Below the pieces are notes generated by a model, which was not told the DNA's origin, ran no database searches, and saw nothing but the letters and a program-made list of their open reading frames with translations. This document shows positions 14,643-21,667 of a stretch of DNA of 21,667 nucleotides, piece after piece. Source of the DNA: Burkholderiales bacterium (GTDB taxonomy: Bacteria; Pseudomonadota; Gammaproteobacteria; Burkholderiales; Burkholderiaceae_C); NCBI GenBank assembly GCA_947462175.1, contig CANHOE010000007.1, positions 1 to 21,667 on the forward strand. The letters run 5' to 3'. A program made the translations under genes and the position numbers. The first letter of the stretch is position 1. Each line of letters starts with the position of its first letter.

Positions 14643-14646
14643 GCAT

Positions 14647-15432
14647 TCAAGTGGCGCCGCCTCGGTGGCGTTGCTTGCGAGGTTGGCCAGCCACGATGCG
14701 GTCGAATATGGCGTTGGGCAGCAGCCGCAAAAGCGTGGCCACAACGCCCATCTGCCACGGAATCACCGGTTGTGATACGCCTCTCTCGATGGCCCGAAAT
14801 GCCTTTTGCGCGAACGCCTCGGGTCGCATCAGGAAGGGCATCGGATATCGATTCTCGCGCGTCAACGGCGTGGCCACATACCCCGGACTGAGCGTCACTA
14901 CCTTGACACCGAACGGCCCGCACTCGCCGCGTAGGCTTTCGCAGTAGCTGATCACGGCGGCCTTGCTCGAGCAGTAGGCGCCATGACCTGGCAGCCCGCG
15001 CGCACCTGCCACGCTCGCGACTCCTACCAACACGCCGCGTCGGCGCTGGCACATTCCGCGCACGAAAGGCTGAAGCGTGGCGGCGAGGCCGATCACGTTC
15101 GTTTCGAATGTGGTGCGGAGAACTTCCAGATCCTCGTACTCGGCACTGTCGATGCCGAGGCTGATGCCGGCATTGGCGATTACCACATCCGGCAGCCCTT
15201 GAGCTGCGATGCAGGCACGGGCGGCGCTGGTGATGCTGTCGATATCGCGCACGTCAGCCGTGTACACCGCGTACCGTGCCGGTTCACCACCCAGATCGCG
15301 CGCCCAGGCGGAGAGCTCAGTGCTGCGCCGAGCCACGAGCGCCAGGCGGTAGCCGGCCTGGTGGAAACGGAAGGCCAGTGCCTGTCCGATGCCGCTTGAT
15401 GCGCCGGTGATGAATACAAGCGGGGCGGTCAC
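14647..15432 (-). CDS. Short-chain dehydrogenase/reductase (classical SDR)
   Basis: This is an NAD(P)-dependent oxidoreductase of unknown substrate. The 261-aa product has the cofactor motif TGASSGIG (9-16), NAG (87-89), and the catalytic triad Ser140, Tyr153 and Lys157 in the YxxxK arrangement (YCSSK). Arg36 in ARRS after the second strand suggests preference for NADP(H). The C-terminal region has the PGYVATPLT-like motif after the active site. The start codon is GTG at 15432; moving it further in would lose the first strand. It lies 59 bp after the lptC stop on the same strand, with no terminator visible between, so it may be read with the KDO/LPS genes. Its role there is unknown; SDRs of this type are often annotated only generally. 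Confidence 0.92.
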   Translation of the reverse strand: MTAPLVFITGASSGIGQALAFRFHQAGYRLALVARRSTELSAWARDLGGEPARYAVYTADVRDIDSITSAARACIAAQGLPDVVIANAGISLGIDSAEYEDLEVLRTTFETNVIGLAATLQPFVRGMCQRRRGVLVGVASVAGARGLPGHGAYCSSKAAVISYCESLRGECGPFGVKVVTLSPGYVATPLTRENRYPMPFLMRPEAFAQKAFRAIERGVSQPVIPWQMGVVATLLRLLPNAIFDRIVAGQPRKQRHRGGAT

Positions 15433-15491
15433 GAGGCGGTCATTGGTTGAGCTATCGGTGGTGCTGTTGGCAGTTCAGCGCCGGCGAGGAG

Positions 15492-16169
15492 TTACCGCGA
15501 CCGACCACCGGGACTGAACGTCGCTTTCACGCTGCCCTTGAACTGGGCGACGCGGCTCAGGTTGTCGTAGTCCATCGAGGCGCCTTCGATCTGCACCGTG
15601 CCGCGCGTGACCGTCACCGGAAGGTGTGAGCGCACCTGCTCGGTCTGCAAGAACGCATGCAGGAACTCGCTCTTGAAATCGATTGCCTCCAGCGTCTTGC
15701 CGCCGGTCTGTGAGGCCTCGCGCACCACATGGGCCTGACCAGTCAATTGCACTTCCGACCCATCGCCGTTGGAAACTGCCTTTTGCGCCGTGGCCACCGT
15801 CACGCCCGAATCGGGCGCAATCGAGCGGATGCGTGCTCGGTCGATCTCCAGCGTGTCCGTATCGGGGTAGTGGCGTGCCTCGTCACCTTCGATTTGCAGA
15901 CGCAGACTGCCATTGGCAGCGAAACGCTGAACCTTGAAATTGCGCATCGTGTAGTCCGGAATGTGGCGCAACGATGCTTCAGGTTTAGCGCCCTGGAACA
16001 CCGGTGTGTTCTTGACCAGCCACCAGGTCGCAAGCGCGACCAGTGCCATCAGCATGAGCGGCAGATACGCCGATAACGTGCTGAGCGCGCGTTGGTACCA
16101 AGGCAGCATGAAGCGGCGGACATTCGGCTCCGCCGCCGGCACCATCGTCGATTCGCCCGGCGAGCTCAA
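15492..16169 (-). CDS. lptC: LPS export periplasmic protein LptC
   Basis: LptC is the single-pass inner-membrane bitopic subunit that receives LPS from LptB2FG and passes it to LptA in the periplasm. The product (225 aa from the TTG start) has an N-terminal TM segment (LSAYLPLMLMALVALATWWL) and then a periplasmic beta-jellyroll region with the family's typical opening (HIPDYTMRNFKVQRFAANGS) and repeated short strands such as LRLQIEGDEARHYPDTDTLE. It is a little longer than E. coli LptC (191 aa), as is common in betaproteobacteria. Start choice is uncertain: an AGGAG (minus strand 16182-16178) is correctly spaced (8 nt) for TTG 16169 but overlaps an in-frame GTG at 16178; ATGs at 16145 and 16109 lack ribosome sites. 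It follows kdsC by about 43 bp. lptA does not follow. Confidence 0.9.
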   Translation of the reverse strand: MSSPGESTMVPAAEPNVRRFMLPWYQRALSTLSAYLPLMLMALVALATWWLVKNTPVFQGAKPEASLRHIPDYTMRNFKVQRFAANGSLRLQIEGDEARHYPDTDTLEIDRARIRSIAPDSGVTVATAQKAVSNGDGSEVQLTGQAHVVREASQTGGKTLEAIDFKSEFLHAFLQTEQVRSHLPVTVTRGTVQIEGASMDYDNLSRVAQFKGSVKATFSPGGRSR

Positions 16170-16212
16170 GCGATGCACTCCTGGGTCAGCGCCACTGCAG
16201 CGCAGCTTGCAC

Positions 16213-16800
16213 TCATGACGTGCTGTCGAGGGTGGTCAGGTGGCCGCGTAACAGCGTGGCGTAGCGACCATTTGCCATCAGCAGCAGGTCACAGCACTCG
16301 CGCGCGGCACCATGACCGCCCGTTTTCTGTGTGACGTGATGGGCGATCGCCTTGACTTCCACGTGCGCGTTCGAAGGTGCGCACGCAAACGCAGCGCGCG
16401 TCATCAGCGGCAAGTCGGGCCAGTCATCTCCCATCACTGCCAGCGCAGCCCAGTCCAGCTGCAGTGTCCGCATCAACGCGTCGGTGGCGGCCAGCTTGTC
16501 GTGCACGCCATAAAACGCATGTGCGATCCCGAGGTCGGTCACGCGGCGTCGCACCGCAGGCGAGTCGCGTCCGGTGATGACTGCCGGTGTGATGCCGCCC
16601 TGCACAAGCAGCTTCAGGCCGTGGCCATCGAGCGAATTGAAGGCCTTGAAGTCCTCGCCATGTTCGCCGATGTAGATGCTGCCATCGGTGAGCACGCCAT
16701 CCACGTCGAAGATGGCCGCACGGACGCCCTGCGCCACCAGCAGCAGCTCCGGCGCCAATGAAAGCACCGGGTTCAGCGGGCGTGGTGCGCGCAGGGGCAT
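16213..16800 (-). CDS. kdsC: 3-deoxy-D-manno-octulosonate 8-phosphate phosphatase KdsC
   Basis: KdsC removes phosphate from KDO-8-phosphate to give free KDO, the inner-core sugar of LPS, in the cytoplasm. The 195-aa product is a cap-less HAD enzyme of tetrameric C0 type. It has motif I FDVDGVLTDG (31-40) with nucleophile Asp32 and acid/base Asp34, motif II ITGRDS (75-80), the conserved Lys102, and motif III MGDDWPDL (123-130). The C-terminus with GGHGAARE is the usual KdsC tail that closes on the neighbouring active site. Length matches the family (about 180-195). The ATG at 16800 shares its A with the TGA of kdsD (TGATG), a one-base overlap that implies translational coupling. A much longer upstream extension of the frame is only shadow of kdsD. 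Confidence 0.96.
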   Translation of the reverse strand: MPLRAPRPLNPVLSLAPELLLVAQGVRAAIFDVDGVLTDGSIYIGEHGEDFKAFNSLDGHGLKLLVQGGITPAVITGRDSPAVRRRVTDLGIAHAFYGVHDKLAATDALMRTLQLDWAALAVMGDDWPDLPLMTRAAFACAPSNAHVEVKAIAHHVTQKTGGHGAARECCDLLLMANGRYATLLRGHLTTLDSTS

Positions 16801-17804
16801 CAGATGACCTTCGCCCGCATCAGCTGATTGAGGTTCAACGCGCCAACCAGCCGCTGCGAACCATCGACGACCAGAACGCTGGTCACACGGTGCTGCTCCA
16901 TCAGTCCCGCGGCATCCACCGCCAGTGCGTCCTCTCGGATCACTTTCGGTTGGCTGCGCATCACCTCGTGTGCGCGCAGCGGACGCAGGTCCTGCCCGCG
17001 CTCGATCAGCCTGCGCAGGTCGCCGTCGGTGAAGATACCGAGCACCTGATGCTGTGCGTCGACGACCGTCGTGAAGCCCAGGCCCTTGTCGCTCATCACG
17101 CGCAGCATGTCGCCGAAACCGGTGTCGGGTGCGACGGACGGCACATCCTCGCCCGACACCATCAAGTCGCGGACATGCATCAGCAACTTGCGCCCGAGGC
17201 TGCCGCCTGGGTGAGAGCGTGCGAAGTCGGTCTCGCGGAAGCCACGCGCATCGAGCAGCGCGACGGCAAGGGCATCGCCCAACGCCATCTGCGCCGTGGT
17301 GCTGGCGGTGGGTGCGAGATTCAGAGGGCAGGCCTCCTGATCGACGCCACAGTCCAGCGCAATGTCGGCATTGCGCGCCATGGTTGAATCCATGCGTCCG
17401 GTCATACTGACCAAGATCACCTCCAGGCGCTTCAGCGCGGGCAGCAGCGCGGCGATTTCGTCGCTCTCGCCCGAGTTGGAAATCACCAGAACGACATCGC
17501 CCTGAGTGACCATGCCGAGGTCGCCGTGACTGGCTTCTGCAGGATGCACGAACATGGCGGGTGTGCCGGTCGATGCCAGCGTGGCCGCAATCTTGCGACC
17601 GACGTGGCCGCTCTTGCCCATGCCCATCACGACCACGCGCCCGCGGCACCGCAGCATGGCCTCAACGGCCCTGGTGAAGTTCGCACCCTGACGCAGCTTC
17701 AGGCCCAGCAGGGCGCGCGCCTCAATGTCGAAGGTCTCGCGCGCCAAGTGCAGGGCCCGCTGGGCGTCGAATGCGACAGGCGTGGCGGTGAGGAAGTCGA
17801 GCAC
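16800..17804 (-). CDS. kdsD: Arabinose-5-phosphate isomerase KdsD (KpsF/GutQ family)
   Basis: KdsD interconverts ribulose-5-phosphate and arabinose-5-phosphate, the first step of KDO synthesis. The 334-aa product has an N-terminal SIS sugar-isomerase domain (about 40-180) with GMGKSGHVGRKIAATLASTG (61-80), the AEASHGDLG segment (89-97, with the conserved His), and ISNSGES (108-114), followed by HPGGSLGRKLL (198-208) and two CBS domains (about 210-270 and 277-333) typical of KpsF/KdsD. Length agrees with E. coli KdsD (328). The start is GTG at 17804; an in-frame TAG lies only seven codons upstream, and there is no other upstream start. It is the first gene of the kdsD-kdsC-lptC series and is divergent from the antiporter gene, an order often seen in betaproteobacteria. 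Confidence 0.96.
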   Translation of the reverse strand: MLDFLTATPVAFDAQRALHLARETFDIEARALLGLKLRQGANFTRAVEAMLRCRGRVVVMGMGKSGHVGRKIAATLASTGTPAMFVHPAEASHGDLGMVTQGDVVLVISNSGESDEIAALLPALKRLEVILVSMTGRMDSTMARNADIALDCGVDQEACPLNLAPTASTTAQMALGDALAVALLDARGFRETDFARSHPGGSLGRKLLMHVRDLMVSGEDVPSVAPDTGFGDMLRVMSDKGLGFTTVVDAQHQVLGIFTDGDLRRLIERGQDLRPLRAHEVMRSQPKVIREDALAVDAAGLMEQHRVTSVLVVDGSQRLVGALNLNQLMRAKVI

Positions 17805-17939
17805 AGTGCGGGCGATGAGTGTCTATTAGGATCGAACCACGAAGGTGCCCGCATTCTAGGCATGTGCCCTCCCCGCGGCTCGCCGCCTTCTTCAGCCCGA
17901 ACTGCTGTCCCATGACCGCCCAGTGCTCGCCCCGATTCG
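17805..17939. promoter_or_regulatory. Divergent intergenic region between kdsD and the KefB-like gene
   Basis: These 135 bp must contain the start sites for the KDO/LPS genes (minus) and probably for the antiporter (plus). On the minus strand a -10-like TAATAG (17829-17824) lies about 20 bp before the kdsD GTG, without a good -35. No Shine-Dalgarno is visible before either start codon. Confidence 0.35.
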
Positions 17940-19940
17940 ATGGCTTCCACCCTTGAGCTGACCCTGCTCTACCTGGTGGCGGCCGTCGCCGGCGTCGTGC
18001 TGTGCCGGCTGGCCAAGCTCCCGCCCATGCTGGGCTATCTGGCTGTGGGTGTGGTCATCGGCCCCAATGCGATGGCGCTGGCCAAGGACTCTGCCAGCGT
18101 GCGCTACCTGGCCGAGTTCGGCGTGGTGTTCCTGATGTTCGTCATCGGGCTCGAATTCAACCTGCCCAAGCTCAAGAGCATGCGCAAGCTGGTTTTCGGC
18201 CTCGGGCTGGCGCAGGTGCTGCTGACCATCCTGGGGACCGTGGCGGGTCACTTCTTGCTCGCCTGGGCGTTCTCGTACACCTCGCAACCTTGGCAGTTGT
18301 CCTGGCGCGGCGCGGTGGTGCTGGCGGCGGCGATGGCGATGTCGAGTACCGCCATCGTTGTCAAGATGATGGCCGACCGGCTGGAACTGGAAAGCGAGCA
18401 CGGCCGCCGCGTGATCGGCGTGCTGCTGTTCCAGGATCTGGCCGTTGTGCCGCTGCTGGTGCTGATTCCCGCGCTCGACGAGAGTGGTCGCGACATGGCG
18501 GTTGCCCTGGGCTGGGCGGCACTCAAGGCCACCGTGTTGCTTGGTCTTCTGCTGGTAGGGGGCCAGAAGGTGATGCGCTGGTGGCTGACGCTCGTGGCGC
18601 GGCGCAAGAGCGAGGAGCTCTTTGTCCTCAACCTGCTCCTTGTCACGCTCGGGTTGGCGTGGTTGACAGAACACGCTGGGTTGTCGCTTGCGCTGGGTGC
18701 GTTCGTCGCTGGCATGTTGATCGCCGAGACCGAGTACAAGCATCAGGTCGAGACCGACATCCGTCCGTTCCACGACGTGCTGCTGGGATTGTTCTTCATC
18801 ACCATCGGTATGAAGCTTGACTGGCGACCGGTTCTGGACCAGTGGCAGTTGGTACTCCTGCTGTCGATGCTGCCGGTGCTCGTCAAGTTCGCTCTGGTGA
18901 CCTTGCTGGCGCGGCTGTTCGGCACGCCATCGGGTGTGGCCCTGCGAACCGGTCTGTACCTCGCGCAGGCCGGCGAGTTCGGCTTCGTGCTGCTGACCCT
19001 CGGCGCGCAGCAGAACCTGATCGATCAGCAGTGGGTGAGTCCGGTTCTGGCGAGCATGGTGCTGAGCATGCTGGCGTCACCCTTCCTGATCAATTTCAGC
19101 GACCGCATCGTGATGCGCCTGAGCTCCAGCGACTGGCTGATGCAGTCGGTCGCGATGACTTCCATTGCCAAAAGAGCGATCAACACCGAGGCCCACGTCA
19201 TCATCGCGGGCTATGGCCGCAGCGGGCAGAACCTGGCGCGCATCCTCGATGTGGAGGGCATACCGTACATGGCGCTCGACCTGGACCCCGATCGCGTGCG
19301 GCAAGCAGCTGCCGCCGGCCAGAGCGTCGTGTTCGGGGATGCCGCGCGGTTGCAGAGCCTGATGGCCGCTGGCCTTGCGCGAGCCAACGCCGTGGTCGTC
19401 AGCTACCACGACACGCCATCGGCCATGAAGATCCTGCGCTTGGTGCAGGAGCATGCGCCCAAGGTGCCGGTGATCGTGCGCACCATCGACGACAGTGACC
19501 TCGAAAAACTGCAGGCCGCTGGAGCCACCGAAGTCGTGCCCGAGGCCATTGAAGGCTCGCTGATGCTCGCCAGCCACGCCCTAGCGCTGGTGGGCGTGCC
19601 GATGCGTCGGGTGATCCGCGTCGTTCAGGACCAGCGGGAGGCGCGCTATGGCCTGTTGCGAGGCTATTTCCATGGTGCCGACGACGACACCCACGACGAA
19701 CTCGGCAACATGCGACTGCACAGCGTCACACTGACGGCAGTCTGTGGCTGTATAGGGCAGACGCTGGCCGACCAGGCGCTGCATGCGGTAGGCGTATCGG
19801 TTGCCTCTGTCCGGCGTGTCTCGGGCGCCGTCACGCGACCCGACGATCACCTGGTTCTGGCGGTTGGCGACACGCTGGTGCTGTCTGGCCTACCCGAGCC
19901 GCTCGCTCGAGCTGAAGACAGGTTGCTTTCGCGCGGCTGA
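17940..19940 (+). CDS. CPA2 family monovalent cation:proton antiporter with TrkA domain (KefB/KefC-like)
   Basis: CPA2 proteins exchange K+ or Na+ for protons across the inner membrane; Kef members are gated by ligands bound at a cytoplasmic domain. The 666-aa product has an N-terminal Na_H_exchanger domain (about 5-395, 12-13 hydrophobic segments) with FLMFVIGLEFNLPKL (64-78), the SSTAIVVKMM (135-144) and FQDLAVVPLL (164-173) motifs of Kef systems, and GEFGFVLL (345-352). After it come an RCK/TrkA-N Rossmann domain (about 418-535) with GYGRSG (424-429) and the acidic strand end LDLD (446-449), for NAD(H) or nucleotide, and a TrkA-C domain (about 575-660). E. coli KefB/C are about 600-620 aa and lack an obvious TrkA-C, so this is the longer bacterial type. 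No KefF/KefG-like ancillary gene is adjacent. Its exact cation and ligand cannot be told. Confidence 0.94.
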   Translation: MASTLELTLLYLVAAVAGVVLCRLAKLPPMLGYLAVGVVIGPNAMALAKDSASVRYLAEFGVVFLMFVIGLEFNLPKLKSMRKLVFGLGLAQVLLTILGTVAGHFLLAWAFSYTSQPWQLSWRGAVVLAAAMAMSSTAIVVKMMADRLELESEHGRRVIGVLLFQDLAVVPLLVLIPALDESGRDMAVALGWAALKATVLLGLLLVGGQKVMRWWLTLVARRKSEELFVLNLLLVTLGLAWLTEHAGLSLALGAFVAGMLIAETEYKHQVETDIRPFHDVLLGLFFITIGMKLDWRPVLDQWQLVLLLSMLPVLVKFALVTLLARLFGTPSGVALRTGLYLAQAGEFGFVLLTLGAQQNLIDQQWVSPVLASMVLSMLASPFLINFSDRIVMRLSSSDWLMQSVAMTSIAKRAINTEAHVIIAGYGRSGQNLARILDVEGIPYMALDLDPDRVRQAAAAGQSVVFGDAARLQSLMAAGLARANAVVVSYHDTPSAMKILRLVQEHAPKVPVIVRTIDDSDLEKLQAAGATEVVPEAIEGSLMLASHALALVGVPMRRVIRVVQDQREARYGLLRGYFHGADDDTHDELGNMRLHSVTLTAVCGCIGQTLADQALHAVGVSVASVRRVSGAVTRPDDHLVLAVGDTLVLSGLPEPLARAEDRLLSRG

Positions 19941-20001
19941 TGCCTGTGGGCTCGGCCCTTCGATTGAACCGACAATTCGCGGCTGCCCTTCTCACGTCGC
20001 C

Positions 20002-21666
20002 ATGATTCGCCTCACCGAAATTCGCTTGCCGCTGGATCACGCGCGTGAAGACTTGCGCACAGCGATCGTTGCGCGGCTGGGCGTGACCGATTCCGAACTG
20101 ATCGAGTTCAGCGTCTTCAAGCGCAGCCACGATGCGCGGAAGAGGTCGGCCATCGTTCTGATCTATACCGTTGATTGCCAGGTGGCCGATGAGGCGGTCG
20201 TGCTGTCGCAGCATGCCAGCCATCCCCACATCAAGCCGTCACCGGACACCCGCTATCGCTTCGTGGGTCATGCGCCTGCCGACTGGCGCGCTGAAGAGCG
20301 GCAACGCCCACTCGTCATCGGCTTTGGCCCGTGCGGCCTCTTCGCAGCCTTGGTGCTGGCGCAGATGGGGTTGCGGCCGATCGTCCTGGAGCGCGGCAAG
20401 GAGGTGCGCGAGCGCACGAAGGACACCTGGGCGCTGTGGCGACACGGTGTGCTCAATCCCGAGTCGAATGTGCAGTTCGGCGAAGGCGGCGCCGGCACCT
20501 TCAGCGACGGCAAGTTGTGGAGCCAGATCAGCGATCCGCGCCACCTGACACGCAAGGTGCTCGAAGAGTTCGTGCAGGCTGGTGCACCGGAGGAAATTCT
20601 TTATGTCGCCAAGCCGCACATCGGCACGTTCCGCCTGGTCGGCATGGTCGAGAAGATGCGCGCGCAGATCGAATCCTTGGGTGGCGAGATACGCTTCCAG
20701 CAGCGCGTTGTCGATGTTCGCATCGAGACCGATCGAAAGGGCGTCAAGGTCATTCGCGGCGTCACGCTGGAGTCTGGCGAGCAGATTGACGCGGACCATG
20801 TGGTGCTGGCGCTTGGACACAGTGCGCGTGACACCTTCGTGATGCTGCATGAGCGCGGTGTATTCATGGAGGCCAAACCGTTTTCAATGGGCTTTCGCAT
20901 CGAGCATCCGCAAGGCGTCATCGACCGAGCGCGCTACGGCCCGGCGGCGGGTCAGCCGATCCTCGGTGCAGCCGACTACAAGTTGGTGCACCACGCTCGC
21001 AACGGTCGCTCCGTCTACAGCTTCTGCATGTGTCCCGGCGGTACGGTGGTCGCTGCCACGTCCGAGGTGAACCGCGTTGTCACCAACGGCATGAGCCAGT
21101 ACTCGCGCAACGAAAGAAACGCCAATGCGGGCATCGTGGTCGGCATCGCGCCGCAGGACTATCGACAGGACGGAAAGACCGAGGGACCAGTCAGCCCGCT
21201 GGACGGCATGGCGTTTCAGCGCTATTGGGAGTCACGCGCGTTCGAACTCGGTGGCGCTGACTACAAGGCGCCGGGCCAATTGGTGGCTGACTTCTTGCGC
21301 GGTCAGGCATCAGGAACGCTTGGCAGCGTTGAGCCCTCCTACAAGCCGGGGGTGTGCCTGACCGACTTGGGTCGGCCAGGGCGCAGCAGCCTGCCGGCCT
21401 ACGCGATCGAAGCCATCCGAGATGCACTGCCGGCGTTCGATCGTCAGATCAAGGGGTTCCTGATGCCCGACGCAGTGCTGACAGGCGTCGAGACGCGGAC
21501 GTCATCGCCGTTGCGCATCACACGGGGGCGCGACCACCAGAGCCTGAACGTACGTGGTCTTTACCCGGCAGGCGAGGGCGCCGGCTATGCGGGCGGCATC
21601 ATGTCGGCGGGAGTCGACGGCATCGAAGTTGCTGAATCGCTTGCAAAGGCCTTGCTGGGTTTGTGA
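20002..21666 (+). CDS. FAD-dependent oxidoreductase, COG2509-like, function unknown
   Basis: This is a 554-aa flavoprotein of the conserved but poorly characterised 'uncharacterised FAD-dependent dehydrogenase' family. An N-terminal region of about 95 residues (MIRLTEIRLPLDH onward, a small alpha/beta module common to the family) precedes a Rossmann fold with GFGPCG (107-112) and Glu130 for FAD. Then comes the family block FGEGGAGTFSDGKLW (159-173), the ALGHSARDTFVML segment, SFCMCPGG with a conserved Cys pair, and a C-terminal VETRTSSPLRITR and GLYPAGEGAGYAGGIMSAGVDG that closes the FAD site. It has no signal peptide. The ATG at 20002 is chosen because the conserved domain begins there; an upstream in-frame extension overlaps the antiporter gene. 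It lies 61 bp behind the antiporter gene on the same strand. The reaction it catalyses is not known. Confidence 0.9.
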   Translation: MIRLTEIRLPLDHAREDLRTAIVARLGVTDSELIEFSVFKRSHDARKRSAIVLIYTVDCQVADEAVVLSQHASHPHIKPSPDTRYRFVGHAPADWRAEERQRPLVIGFGPCGLFAALVLAQMGLRPIVLERGKEVRERTKDTWALWRHGVLNPESNVQFGEGGAGTFSDGKLWSQISDPRHLTRKVLEEFVQAGAPEEILYVAKPHIGTFRLVGMVEKMRAQIESLGGEIRFQQRVVDVRIETDRKGVKVIRGVTLESGEQIDADHVVLALGHSARDTFVMLHERGVFMEAKPFSMGFRIEHPQGVIDRARYGPAAGQPILGAADYKLVHHARNGRSVYSFCMCPGGTVVAATSEVNRVVTNGMSQYSRNERNANAGIVVGIAPQDYRQDGKTEGPVSPLDGMAFQRYWESRAFELGGADYKAPGQLVADFLRGQASGTLGSVEPSYKPGVCLTDLGRPGRSSLPAYAIEAIRDALPAFDRQIKGFLMPDAVLTGVETRTSSPLRITRGRDHQSLNVRGLYPAGEGAGYAGGIMSAGVDGIEVAESLAKALLGL

Positions 21667-21667
21667 A

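Noticed and set aside
13957..14646. Ala/Thr-rich minus-strand frame opposite the RRM gene
   Set aside because: Its repetitive composition is simply the reverse complement of the Gly-codon tract.
17912..17956. 14-codon frame overlapping the start of the antiporter gene
   Set aside because: No ribosome site upstream and too short to distinguish from chance; not enough for a leader-peptide claim.

Overview
The window is GC-rich, gene-dense bacterial chromosome. The content (RodA, a KefB-like antiporter divergent from kdsD-kdsC-lptC, a family 5 peptide-type ABC importer, an HDOD protein, a glycine-rich RRM protein) suggests a Gram-negative betaproteobacterium, most likely Burkholderiales. That placement is inferred from protein style and gene order, not from a marker gene.

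Layout. 1-1056 (+) is the 3' part of rodA (cell-wall elongation). 1087-6727 is a peptide/opine/nickel-type ABC importer: the periplasmic binding protein is on the minus strand, divergent from permease-permease-double ATPase genes on the plus strand whose ends overlap by 4 nt. 6798-11379 is a minus-strand block. Read in transcription order it is a response regulator, its histidine kinase, a 257-nt leader containing an intrinsic-terminator hairpin and a possible leader ORF, a TauE/SafE-family transporter, an HDOD protein, and a small unrecognised ORF carrying a QLSLF sliding-clamp-like motif. 11509-12093 (+) is an ECF-type sigma factor divergent from the two-component system. 12106-13815 (-) is a GMC flavoprotein oxidoreductase. 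14068-14577 (+) is an RRM protein with a glycine-rich tail, with a structured, repeat-containing leader and a strong terminator. 14647-17804 (-) is kdsD, kdsC, lptC and then an SDR gene (KDO synthesis and LPS export), divergent from 17940-19940 (+), a CPA2 cation:proton antiporter with a TrkA domain. 20002-21666 (+) is a COG2509-like FAD-dependent oxidoreductase.

How the genes work together. KdsD and KdsC make KDO for LPS and LptC passes finished LPS across the periplasm. lptA and lptB do not follow lptC here; an SDR gene takes their place. The ABC genes together encode one complete importer. The regulator and kinase form an OmpR/EnvZ-type pair of unknown signal.

Most of the window is ordinary core genome. 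The places most worth a second look are the leader upstream of the TauE-family gene (terminator inside a short ORF whose stop overlaps the transporter start), the small QLSLF ORF behind the HDOD gene, and the glycine-rich RRM gene with its leader. I see no mobile element, CRISPR array, rRNA or tRNA.
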